A stretch of 64,000 nt of DNA from NCBI GenBank assembly GCA_016801885.1, contig CM028902.1, forward strand, positions 25,316,580 to 25,380,579, given 5' to 3'. A program made the translations under genes and the position numbers. Shown here piece by piece: positions 1-12,118 of this stretch; position 1 is the first letter of the stretch, and the number at the start of each line of letters is the position of its first letter. Source of the DNA: Toxotes chatareus (Eukaryota; Chordata; Actinopteri; Toxotidae). The notes under the pieces were generated by a model. The model was not told the DNA's origin. It did no database searches and was given only the letters and a program-made list of their open reading frames with translations.

Positions 1-2843
1 CATGTCTACGAGGTGTTACACATGTAAACATCAACTATTTGCTATGACAGGGCCAAAGGGAGTTACTGTTGGCTCAGTTTGACATATTGAAACCTGTACA
101 AAGCACCAGCATTCACATGGTCAGCCAGGATGACACATCACATGTCAGAAATATAGATATTGGTCTTAGAATTCTCAGGGTGCATCGTACAGCTCTGTTT
201 AGCTACTGAGCTTCAACGCATGAAAACCATCACGAGGATAAATGTGTGCCTGCCTGTCACAGAGACAGAGGCTGGAGGGTTTGGGGCTGTGATTGATTAA
301 AATAAATGCCGTGGGCTACGAAGAGTCACTGATGATTCAGCAGCGGCACCTGTCAGACACGGAGTGGGACGTTCCACAGACCGCTGTGTGCGTGGGTGGG
401 GCTGACAGTCACTCAGCTTCTCCTCTGCTCTGCTGCTGTGCAGACCTTTAACTTCTCTGCTGCAGCTGTTGCCGACACCCTGCAGGAGCAGGAGCCACGA
501 CTGAGTGTGATGGATGATGGGAGATGTGTGGAGCTGGACCAGCGCTGGTTGTTGCCAGTGCATGCTGAGGTGCTGCTGTTGATGCAGGAACAACATGGAG
601 GGTGGGGTCTTGGGGAACAGATTAGAAAAGTACCTTTTGGAGTATTTTGGTGACCAGGTGGTAACAGCTGTGGTCTGAATCTGACAATGGACCTTTGTTG
701 CCTGTCAAACCACCTTGTGCCTCCCACAGATGTTCCACCGTGTTCACTAATAACTCTGCAATGAGGGCAAAAATGCCAATCATATACTGTTAAAGAAAAA
801 AGAAAATGGTCCTCTCTCACTTTGAATCACAGGCCCAAAAACAGCAGACAGGCTGTGGTTAGAGAGCGCATCAGAAGCCATTTGATCAGTCATGAAGGTC
901 ACATTTCCAGTCATAATGAAAAGGTGACCTACAGAAAGGCAGTCGACCGGATAATGAAACACAATAGCTTTTCAACAAGGCAACAAAGGCACAATCATCC
1001 AGAGAGGATCCATCAGCGCTGTCGAAATGTTCTTTTGTCTTTATGAAGCTGTCAGATGTGTTTGTGCAGGGATCCTGTGGCACTGTCGCACTATGTGCAG
1101 TAGATGGACTTAACAGATGGTGGTCATCCATGAGCCTGACCAGAGGTGGCAGCAGGGAAGGTCATGTCAGAAAGCCAAACCGGTGGTCTGCTGCTGAGGT
1201 GACGCAGTGATGAAGAGGCCGGTGGGTCTGCAGCCTGTGGGTGGGGGTCACGGTGATAGAGGTCTCCTTATAACTGGGTTAAAAAGATGGAGGGTACTCC
1301 TGAGGTTTGGAACATGTTTGAGTTTGGAAGCAGTAACATGCTGCAGTGCTACGATCAGCAAATCCATCCACCTAAACATTCACACCAAAGGGTTTCGCTG
1401 GTGGAAATGTCAAATGTCCATATCAACAATTTAGTTCTTATTTGTGGCATTTGTGTGTTGATGTCTGTTCATACTGGCAATTGTTCTTCCGTTCCAGATT
1501 TCATCAATATAATTCTAGACGTCTAAAAGCTGACGTCTCAGTTCTGACCAGTCCATATTAAATCACTTATATACCAGAATTACAACTAGTGAGAATTTCC
1601 AGTGTCTAGTATTACATCTCAGAAACTGTTTCAGAAAATTATATTCCTACTAGTAACAATTATATTTAAGGTTTTGACAGTTCCTTTTATAACTAGTTAA
1701 ATTTTAGATATCAGAAAATTAATTTGTACCAGTCAGAAAGCAGAATGTAGGTATCTAATGAATAGCTGCTGTGTGTAATTACATTTGCACTAACCCGGAT
1801 CCTTTTTCAACATGTGTGAATACAGTTTTAGATTTCTGTGCTCAGTATTTTTCCTAGTGAAACGTTTTTACTGTTTTTACTGACTGCATGTCAAAATAGT
1901 TTTACAGATCTCTGTAAACATTTCACAACATGTTGTTTCCACTGGTGAAAGCTAAACCACTGCTGGTCCACCCCACTTATTAATGTCAAAATGTTGAGGT
2001 GAATGTTAGGTAGATAAGTTCAGAGGCATGACCTCGTTACTGTGAAATTCTTGCTGTTACTTTGTTTGCATAAACATCAAGACACTGTAAAATATCTGAG
2101 TGGTGTTGGTTGTCATGGGGACATAATGAATACACAGTTCATGCACACTGAAGGTAAATCAACCATATACCAGACGGTGTGCATCTGACGATATTCTTAT
2201 AGTTCAGAGTTAAGCACACACACCCATTAGACACACAGGTATACAGAGTGTGGTTATATGTGTGTGCCATGCAGGTTAATTAATTCTGATACAAATAGCC
2301 AGGGTTAATGCTGTCGTTAACACTGAGAGAGACGGGGCAGTCCCCTGTCAGCAGTGACACACACACACTGGAGCAGATATAATCAGATGAGTTCCCTCCA
2401 ATCACACACACACACACACACACACGGTGGAACAGTTAGGTAAATACACTCTTTGATATGCAACATGCTAATATGATTGAGGTGCTGCTCCTGTGAGATC
2501 CTCAGCCGGGTGTAAACTTGTGTGCGGCAGACAGTTCAAGAATGAGATCACAGTGTCACACTAACATTTACACTTTAAACCAGAAAGAGTTAAAAACACA
2601 GTCAGTTGCAGAAATAGGTCTTTTATTTTTGTAAATAGCAGAGTCTGTATTTGAATGTTCCTGTTGTGAAATGTGTTGAGAACTTGTGAGTCTGCAGTGA
2701 ACAGATGAAGAATCACCTTTTGGATAATGACTTTCAGACGCTCCACCAAACTGCAGGCGGACAGTTTGAGAGCATCAGCATCGTGAAGGGAAGCTTTTTA
2801 AGAGGCTGTGTGGATGTTGACTCAGTCCCTCTGTCTCCTGCAG
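1..2843 (+). other. ntrk3: ntrk3 intron upstream of first kinase exon (partial)
   Basis: This stretch ends in a good acceptor (pyrimidine tract then CAG) at 2843, so it is read as the tail of an intron of ntrk3. I looked for the juxtamembrane exon that normally precedes the kinase exons and for the alternative exon of kinase-less TrkC and recognised neither. The open frames around 300-820 lie in CTG/CAG-rich sequence and show no family resemblance. A short CA microsatellite sits near 2403-2425. Otherwise I see nothing supportable here. Confidence 0.6.
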
Positions 2844-2974
2844 ATGTTCAGCATATTAAACGGCGGGACATTATTCTGAAGAGGGAGCTTGGAGAGGGAG
2901 CTTTCGGCAAGGTCTTCCTGGCTGAATGTTACAACTTGAGTCCCACCAAGGACAAGATGCTGGTAGCTGTAAAG
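2844..2974 (+). CDS. ntrk3: TrkC (NTRK3) kinase exon 1: juxtamembrane end and glycine-rich loop
   Basis: First kinase-domain exon of the neurotrophin-3 receptor tyrosine kinase, a membrane receptor that signals through Ras/MAPK, PI3K and PLC-gamma after ligand-induced dimerisation. The exon has 131 nt. Its first two bases complete a split codon, which reads Tyr if the previous exon ends in T, as in the vertebrate YVQHIKRRD motif. It encodes VQHIKRRDIILKRE, then the ATP-binding loop GEGAFGKV, then FLAECYNLSPTKDKM and the beta-3 strand LVAVK with the catalytic lysine. The 5' border is CAG and the 3' border is GTAAGA. The residues AECYNLSPTKDKM match TrkC better than TrkA or TrkB. Teleosts often keep two copies (ntrk3a and ntrk3b), and I cannot tell which this is. 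Confidence 0.97.
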
Positions 2975-4153
2975 GTAAGAGCTACAGGCAGTGTGTGTGT
3001 GTGTGTGTGTGTGTCTCAGATAGGCTTATTGTAGGGATGGCAGAAATAACATAATAACAGTAAAGGGCACAGGATCCTGTATGTCCCTGCATGTCCTCAG
3101 ACTAACACCCGTCTGCTGCGGGTCAGTGTGTCAGTCAGTTCTCTGTCTGCAGCATGTGTCCGCTTCATGATCCATTCTAAGCTTTACTCTGAGGTTTTAC
3201 ATCATATACTGCGTAGACGGTTTTCAGACCCTGATATTTTCTCTGTGGAGCATTTGTTCTGCAAATGTCTCTGCATACATCATGTGTCACTCTGAACCAT
3301 ATTCAATGTGAGTGTGCATCTGCACACTCCACACTGTCTCCACAGATACTGGAGCAGAGGTTTCAGACTTTGATTGTATGTGTTAGGTCGTGAATTTAGA
3401 TTTCTAGTCCTCAATATAGGTTAATGAGTGTTTGGAAGACAACTTAAAAAGCAAGGTCACTTGGAAGACTGGGTGTACAGCACACATATTCTCTCACACA
3501 GAATAAGTGTGAGTTACAGAGGATTTTCATCATACTGAAAGAGACATGAGAAATGAAAGGGGTCTTTGATATTTCACCTTAGTGCCGAGACTTTTTTCTT
3601 CTGTATGAAGGTGCAGAGCAAAGACAGGTGAGGTCAAAGCCTGTGGCTTTAGCATGTGCAGCAGACACAGCAGAGTCCCTGGCACGCCATTGGTGAGGTC
3701 ATGGTAGGGACAGTCAGTTATTTATGTGCTCAACGAACGTCCTTCTGTCTTTTTTACAATGAAATTATCCCACTGCCAAACAGGAAGGAGGCAGGACCAC
3801 CCTGAGAGTTAGGCTTTAACCCAACATACACACTTCTGCATTTAGAAAAAAAAAAATTTGTGTCTGCGGGTGCTCGGAAATATCAGCTGATCAGTGGCTC
3901 ATTTAGTGGTCACACAGAGAACCAGGAGAAACTGTGTTGATGGAATGAAGAAACATTAGTACACAATCATTTTGTAACTGTGGAGAACACACAGCTGCTG
4001 TGTGCGTTTGTGTGTCGGTCTGTGTGTGAGTGCTCAAACAGCTTGTCAGCATTTCTCTCTGAGATGCAGCTGACTGTGGATGCTGGCTGGAACACACACG
4101 TCCCGTCAGCTGGCTGAATTTCCAGATACTGTCGATGTGCTCACACAGACACG

Positions 4154-4154
<1 letters not shown>

Positions 4155-4194
<40 letters not shown>

Positions 4195-4255
4195 TCACAT
4201 ACACACACAGACACGCACACACACACACACAAACACACACACACAAACACACTGT
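4155..4255. repeat. CA microsatellite (interrupted)
   Basis: CA dinucleotide tract with interruptions such as CGCACTCACATA and CAGACACG, inside an ntrk3 intron. It is followed about 65 bp later by a TG tract on the same strand. Confidence 0.95.
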
Positions 4256-4324
4256 ATCTGTCAGGATCAGTTTTTATCAAGAATGTTTTCATGTATAGAC
4301 TTCTGCTGAGTCACATAATCACAG

Positions 4325-4398
4325 GTGTGTGTGTGTGTGTGTGTGTGTTTGTGTGTGAGTGTGTGTGTGTGTTTGTGTGTGAGTGTGTGTGTGTGTGT
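4325..4398. repeat. TG microsatellite (interrupted)
   Basis: TG dinucleotide tract with repeated TTTG and GAG interruptions, inside the same ntrk3 intron. It is complementary in sense to the CA tract about 65 bp upstream, so the two could pair. Confidence 0.95.
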
Positions 4399-6235
4399 AA
4401 CTAAAACTTATTTCCAGTGTATAAACACTCTGAGGTATCGATGGTATATGTTGTTTGTTTTCACAGCATTTTGAAGCTTTAGCTCTTCTCCTGTTATCTT
4501 CCTCTGCTACTAACTAATGCAGCATGAGCTTCAGGAAGAAGAAGAGGCTAAATGGGCAGCATTCACACTATCTATCTCACCCACAGCATGATGGGAAAAT
4601 CTCAAACTATAGCCGTCTCAAAAAGAACAATATGAGGACAAAATGCATGAATATGTACTTTTTTGTTGGTCTCATACAAGCAGTATATTTTTTAACCGAA
4701 CAGTTCAGCGCATCTCTTTCTCTTTTTTTTTTAAACTTCCGTTTTCATTCATAAAAACTGTCAGTAAGATGTATAGTGCCAGTGGCATGTCAGCTGATGC
4801 TAACAGAATAGGGACTAAGCCATTACCATTGTGAAAATACATTATACAACACAGAGCAGCTCAGAATATGAAGTTCATCTCATCACAGGAGCAAGGGGAG
4901 AGAGCGATAAACAAGAAGGTAACCATGGCAGCAGTACTGCCATTAATCTGTTAACAGTAATTGGAGCATTTCAGCCCATTACTGCCATTCACTGAGGGAG
5001 AATATGCTGTGTGCTTTCCTCTGTCAGATTGTTCATCATGTCTGTGTCATGAATGGATGTTGTTGAAACTCAGCTCCGACCCTCGACAACCTTTTTGTGT
5101 TTGGACAGAAGGCAGAACTTACTGTAGTGTTAAGGAGAGTTGTGGGGATAATGGAGGGTAAGGATACAAGTGGAGAAGGATACAAGAGAAACTGAAGGAA
5201 AACAAGGCAACATGAGAAAAATGTGTTTGTTTTACACAAATACACATATAGTGTTGTTTAGATGTAGGGTTTTCCCTCTGCTGGTGCCAGTCTGTACACT
5301 GGACTCTCTGCACTCAGACAGACAGACGCAGCACCTGAAGCAGTTTTGTAAGAAACAATAAATCATTTTAATGTTTTTCCAGACTGAGACGTCAGACTCT
5401 CGCTGCACCCTCACCCACACAGAGTATTCAGTGGGTGAACTCATCAGGGATCAGATATATCTGACCGTGATTGGCAGTTTGTGGCCCGAAGTAGAAGGAA
5501 TCAGTTTTAGGAAACTTAGCACAGGTACTTTTCAGCCTACAATAAAGCCGAGCGGTCAAGGAGCATGCAGGTCCCTTATTTCCAAAAAAATTGTTGGCTG
5601 AGTTCAAATCAACTTTGTCGGATGGGGGCTGGGAACCTGGTCTTGTCCTGATGGGAGGACACTTCCCACACCAAATCTGTGCTGGCTGTCTGTGACCCGT
5701 TTCCACATAGTCCAGCAGCAGCACTTCCTTTTGTGTCCCAGAACAGAGACCATCCTCTTGCCTACAAGGTCAGGAGAAGAGCCACTAAACTGAGGGGTTC
5801 ACTGATAAAGAACAGCTGTTTTTACTGCTGTATCAGTAAAATGTGTTCAAGAAAAGAGATGACACTTCAACACAGTGAGAACCAAAGAGGTAAATTCACA
5901 CTTCAGAAACAATATTAGATGTATGTGTGTGTTTCTTCTGTCTTTGTGATTTGCCGTCCTTCAGGCTGTTCTTCTCCTTTGACCCACACTAAACTGCAGC
6001 CATTAGTGCTACAACCATCTGTATCCTGTTTTACAGCAAACGCTGTTTGCTGGAGCAAACTGTAGTGGTGTTTCCAAGTGAGAGGAGAGCAATAGAAGAA
6101 TAGGACAGATGCAGGAGGGAGGGATGTTTCCATGGCCACTGCAGGGACAGGGAGGACAACTGTCTCCATGGCTACTAAAGTGGAAGACCTGATCCAGCCA
6201 CAATTTGTAATCTTTCTCTCGCTCCCTCTCTCCAG

Positions 6236-6408
6236 ACTCTGAAGGACCCCACTCTTGCAGCCAGGAAGGATTTCCAGCGTGAGGCTGAGTTGCTGACCAA
6301 CCTCCAGCACGAGCACATAGTGAAGTTCTACGGAGTGTGTGTGGACGGAGACCCTCTCATCATGGTCTTTGAGTACATGAAGCACGGAGATCTCAATAAG
6401 TTTCTCAG
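6236..6408 (+). CDS. ntrk3: TrkC (NTRK3) kinase exon 2: alpha-C helix to hinge
   Basis: Second kinase exon, 173 nt, entering in phase 0 directly after the AVK lysine and leaving with two bases (AG) of a split Arg codon. It encodes TLKDPTLAARKDFQREAELL, which carries the alpha-C helix and the glutamate that pairs with the catalytic lysine. It then encodes TNLQHEHIVKFYGVC, VDGDPLIMVFEYMKHGD (hinge and start of the substrate cleft) and LNKFL. The acceptor is CTCTCTCCAG and the donor is GTGAGT. The length equals the conserved Trk exon, and the reading joins both neighbours without a frame change. The residue after GVC is Val, where I recall Gly in mammalian TrkC; this is a minor substitution. Confidence 0.97.
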
Positions 6409-8869
6409 GTGAGTTTGACAGAAAAGCCACAGGTGGTAGAGGAGGAGGCGCGTAGATCTGATGTGAGTGACAACAATGATGGATTCCAGTTCCTTAGCAC
6501 AAGCTTTGGACTTCTCTTCATCTGGATATTCATCTGGGATATTCTTAAACTTAAAGCATACCAGAGATCCAGAAACACTAAGTAATATATTTTGCAGGTC
6601 GTTCGTAGATGTTGGGAATTTGCCGTAGCTGAGGCAGCCCTGGCCATCAGCTCCACAGGTTTCAGTCACACTCTCAGTAAAGTTATTGCTGATATCTGGA
6701 AACACAGTGAGATCACAGAGACCTGACTGTGTTTTAAAGATCCATCACAGTTCACTGCTTTGGTGTTGTGTGTTATCATTAGTGACATTTCAGGTGTGTT
6801 TCCACTCAGTGTGACTTCCAAAAAGAGGGGCTGAGATAATTGTACCTTAAGTGAAAAAGCAGTATTACCACAATGCAAACATATCCACGGATAAATAAAA
6901 TTCCTTCATGCATTTTAAGGAAAGTGCAAAAAAATTAACTACAAAATGTGTTTATTAGTTTCAGAAGTGGAGGCACTAATTCAGACACCCTGTCAGTGAT
7001 ATGGTGGAAGACTTGCAGTGAAACCTCTATTACCTACTTAGACTGGTATGTAATATGTAACAATCCCTATTAACATCCATATTATCATATTTTTAAGTAA
7101 AACCTGGATCTTTAAGGCACAGTAACAGCATCTTTATTGTACATGTCAGTAAAATGGGTAGTTCAACATTCCCCTCTGAAATGTGTGACTGCAGACTGGA
7201 AAACCTCCAAACTGTACTGAACAGTCCAATACTTCAGGGTATGAAAAATGTTCTCACCACTGGTGTTACGTTCGAACGTCACATCACTGGATCAGAATTA
7301 CAGGAATGCTGCAGATGGTTGAGAGGGAGATAAATTTAACTTCTGTATATACTGAGCAAGACGTCCAGTGTAGAGTCAAACACACATGTTCAACAGTACT
7401 TTATTTAGTATTTGGATACATGTGCTTTTCAAGACTGTCTCAATCCTAGTTCTGTGCGTCCTCACACCTCATTTGTGTGTGTTGACTTTTTGACCCGTCT
7501 TCCTGTGACTTGCTTTTGCTTTGGAATGTCAGAGGAGGAGTTTTGGTACGTCAGGGTACCAAACCCTGAGAAATATGTCCATGTTACCTTTCTCTCATTA
7601 GCACATGAATAAGACAAAGACTACAGAGACTGATCTGCCCGACGTGTGTGTGGCAGAGAGCGGCGTGTTAGCTTGTAGACACTGAGTGATGAATGAGCCT
7701 GTCTCTGTGAGCTACTGCAGGCTGATGTCTCATTTTGAACCTTGTCACCGGACTACAACCATCTGGTTGTTAAGTACCACTCCTTCTTCCTTTACACCCC
7801 CAGTTCCCTTCTCTACAGGTCGTACCACGCTGTTTATGAACAATCTTTTTAGTGGGCCGCCTTTTATAAAGTTATGAAGTGGGCTGCATGTTAGATATTG
7901 TTCCTGCGGTCAGTGTGCCTCGCTGTGAGAGGCTTGTTAGAGCCGTGTCATGTGCCATACCAGTGTGTTTTGCAGTGATTGATGAATGGAGCCTTTCTGA
8001 CAGAGTGACAGTCTGACACTGGGAGCGAAATACAGTCAGCCTTAAGTAGAAACACCATCAGTGTTGGGTCTTACAGTACAGACCAGGTTTAGGTTGTTAC
8101 AGAGTGATTGATGTGATGAAAATGTCTCGCTGTAGAAGCATCGTTCTTCCTCTTCACCAATGGTTTGGTAAGTTTGGTGTGTTCCTAAAAAACTAAAGGA
8201 CACAAACTTATTTGCTGTGGACCTGTATCCTGACCTGTGTCCTGACCTGTCCTCTGGTACCACTGTTATATCAGACTTTACACCTGCACATGAGAAATGC
8301 CAAAATGTCTAATGCGTTAGCTTAGCATTATGTTGTAGTGCTTGAGCTTTATTGTCGTTGTGTGGCTGACCTGGCCGACTGCACACACACATTAACAGTA
8401 TGAAAATAACATCTTAGTAGCTTTTGAGTGTTCACACGTCTTCATGCTTAAATTGTTAGTTTAGCCATTTTTAAAATTGTGCGACACTGTAGAATTTCCT
8501 CGTTATTTCTCCATCACACCTGTTACTAAAAGCAGCTCCGGGCTGTTTGAACTGATTTCCGAGAAAACTGTGGATTATTTTCATGATGCACAGGAGATGA
8601 AGCTTTAGCTTCAGCAGCATTTTACTGACCCTTTATTCACTGAGCTTCATCTTTCAGTATTTACATGTAACAAAAATGATAAATTCCTAAAATTCTACAT
8701 TTATATTTATTATATTATTATATTAACTGTATGTTGGCAAGTTGATTAAAAAAGGTATCTAGTATCTAGTTCTATCAAGTTTACTAGTATCCAGTGTACT
8801 AGTTTGTTTAAAAACTCACAATATACCCACACAACATGAAAAAGATTAAATTAAAAAAATATCAGAATC

Positions 8870-9065
8870 ATCCATCAGGGTGGCGGCGGAGCTGGAGCCA
8901 GCTGACTGTGGGTGAGAGGTGGGGTTCACCCTGGGCTGGTTCAGACCCGGGTTCGAACCTGGAGCCCTCTTGCTGTGAGGCGACAGTGCTAACCACTGCG
9001 TCACCGTGCCGCCCCAATCAGAATCAGAATAACTTTAATGATCCCTGCAGGGAAATTGCTTTGTT
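8870..9065. repeat. Fish interspersed repeat fragment (SINE/LINE-tail type)
   Basis: Two segments common in teleost repeats lie side by side. The first contains GGGTTCGAACC followed by a CTGTGAGGCGACAGTGCTAA block and a CCGTGCCGCC block (about 8945-9015). The second is the AATAACTTTAATGATCCCTG tail followed by GGGAAATTGC. I recognise these as dispersed fish sequence but cannot assign the family without a repeat library. Confidence 0.45.
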
Positions 9066-10104
9066 ACAATTGCACAACAAGCAGTTTGGAGATGTGGTGT
9101 GCGTCTGGTCGACCCTTCGGTGTGTGTCTGTTCGTGTCTTGCCTCAGTGCAGGGCAGCCTGTCTCTCTGATTGATAAATGAGACTGCCTGAGAGAACAAA
9201 GCTGTAGACAGCTAGACAAACAGAGAATGAGCAGAGACATTACACCCACTGTGCTCGGTGCCGTGCTGTGGCTCAGAATGAGGAGACTCATTCAGCTTAC
9301 ACACCGGACTGCCGGCGCTGCTAGCACCCTCTCTGCTGGAAGACGTGAAACAAAGGTGCAAGCGACTGGATCAGCCACGGGTGGGTTGGCAGAAACAGGG
9401 TAAGCGGGAAGTTGCACAACAAACCAGTTGACTTCTCACACAACTGAATGTGTGAGACACTGAGAAGCAAACATGAGCACAAAGGTGAATTCAGAGACAA
9501 ACTGGATTCAGTAAACGTCACCAGGAGATGTGCTGTTATATTAAAACATCAGTTAATACTTATTAAAAACATTAACTATAATGGATTACTGTAAATAAGT
9601 CCCACTCCTGAATGCACTGGGTTAAAATTATGCTCCAGAGCTTTTCCCAAATACAAAGAATGCATGAATGAACATACAAGCACTTCACCATATACAAGCT
9701 GTGAATGTGGAAGCCATTACCTGAGACAGGCTTTTACTCTGCTGAGTCGCACTCTGCAGCCCGACCTGCTCACTCGCTGCCAGCATCTGTGGATCAGAAC
9801 ACAGGCTGAATGCCTAAATTGTAACTTGCAGTCGGTAAGCTAATGAGCTGCATTATGTCTGCTGTGATTAGATGTTATTTGCTCCCAGGATGCTTTGCCC
9901 TACAGAATAGAACATTGGTACTTTGTCCGCCGCCAGGAAGTGAAGTCTGCCAGTGCTTACGTATGACTGTGTGTGTGTGTGTGTTCTTGTATGGGACAGT
10001 GTTTCAGTCAGTCTCTCTGTGCATTGGATGCTAATTTCAGCTCAGTAATTGTTTCCATTAAAGTGCTGGACACACTGCTAATTTAGCCAGCACCCGCTGC
10101 CCTC

Positions 10105-10884
<780 letters not shown>

Positions 10885-11874
10885 TTGAGCTGTCTTGCTG
10901 AACCACCTCCATTAGAGACTTAAAACTCAGTGAAGCTGAAAGGACACACACCTCTCTGTCTCACACACAGGGTTTGCATGTTTTAACTCTTGGATCCTGT
11001 CTGATAATGGACAGTTCAGGACGATACCAGTTAATGGATTAATACTGCCTCCTTAACATAATCTCATAACACCAACAGACCTATTTGATAACACTTCTTT
11101 ATTTTTGATCCATTAAAGGAGATGTGCAAGTTCAATTCCCAGAAGTCTAAAGAGTTGAACTGGTATGAATGATCCTTGAGTTTAGAATATTTTATTATAG
11201 CCATATATATATAGCCACATAGACACGAGAATCAAGTTTTTTACTATACTCAGCATTAAATAAAGCAGCGTGTGATGTGGCCACAGCCGAATCCGTATCA
11301 CACACTGATGAAATGAACTCCCTTTCACCAACAGCCAGTTTTCTTTCTCTCCATAGTCTGGTGCTGCAGCTCGCAGGAAACCTTTTTCCAACCGTTTTAC
11401 ATGAAGGCCAGACAAAGCACCTCCTCAGAACTGTTTTACTGTGATTCCCCACTTTGAAAGCAGCTTCTGTTTAATTTCAGTGAAAGTCAAACTGCAAGAT
11501 GTTGAAAACATGTTGGCATCGTGACATTCCTGTGCATGTGCATTTAGATGCAGGGCCTGTTTCTCTAAATTCCTCGGCCTTACAAGTACAGAATGGTCAG
11601 CTGCTTAATGCACTTTTTGTTATTGCATTAAAGTATTGTTTGTGCCTCCTCCTCTCATTACCACACTGTGACAGAAAAATCAAATAATGAGATACCAATC
11701 CTGTTGTTTACAGCGTTTACAAGATGATTTTCATATTGTTCTGAAACTAACTGAAATCAGTATCTGATGACTGAAAGAAGTACATCATGAAACTGGTGGT
11801 ATGTGTAATGTTAATGTCTTATTGGACTACGACATGTTTCCTGTGCTTCTAACTGACTGTAACTTCCTCCTCAG

Positions 11875-12118
11875 AGCCCACGGGCCAGACGCCATGATCC
11901 TGGTGGATGGACAACCTCTGCAAACCAACGGAGAGCTGGGTCTGTCCCAGATGCTTCACATAGCGAGTCAGATCGCAGCAGGGATGATCTACTTGGCGTC
12001 TCAACACTTTGTGCACCGCGATTTGGCAACCAGGAACTGCCTGGTGGGGAATGGTCTCCTGGTCAAAATTGGAGACTTTGGCATGTCCAGAGACATTTAC
12101 AGCACAGATTATTACAGG
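11875..12118 (+). CDS. ntrk3: TrkC (NTRK3) kinase exon 3: catalytic loop and activation loop
   Basis: Third kinase exon, 244 nt. Its first base completes the split Arg codon, followed by 81 whole codons. It encodes AHGPDAMILVDGQP, the Trk kinase-insert region, then GELGLSQMLHIASQIAAGM and YLASQHF. The catalytic loop HRDLATRN has the catalytic Asp, and the metal-binding motif is DFG within KIGDFGMSRD. It ends with the activation-loop tyrosines in YSTDYYR, the autophosphorylation sites that switch on Trk receptors. The acceptor is CTCCTCAG and the donor is GTAAGA. All catalytic residues are present, so the domain should be active. Mammalian TrkC has an optional 14-residue insert exon right after this exon; I did not find it in the following intron. 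Confidence 0.97.

Larger units (their letters stand above)
2975..6235 (+). other. ntrk3: ntrk3 intron (3.3 kb)
   Basis: Intron with a GTAAGA donor and TCTCCAG acceptor. It holds a TG run right after the donor (about 2991-3013), a CA-rich tract (about 4155-4255) and a TG-rich tract (about 4325-4398) in opposite base sense. The remainder shows no exon-like structure that I can support. Confidence 0.85.

Noticed and set aside
3461..3485. Sequence resembling the start of miR-7 (ntrk3 has a miR-7 locus nearby in mammals)
   Set aside because: Only TGGAAGACT matches, the rest of the mature sequence is absent, and no hairpin is evident.
5915..6430. 171-codon minus-strand open frame
   Set aside because: It is antisense to the second ntrk3 kinase exon and its intron flank. 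The exon explains its conservation, and the frame has no family.
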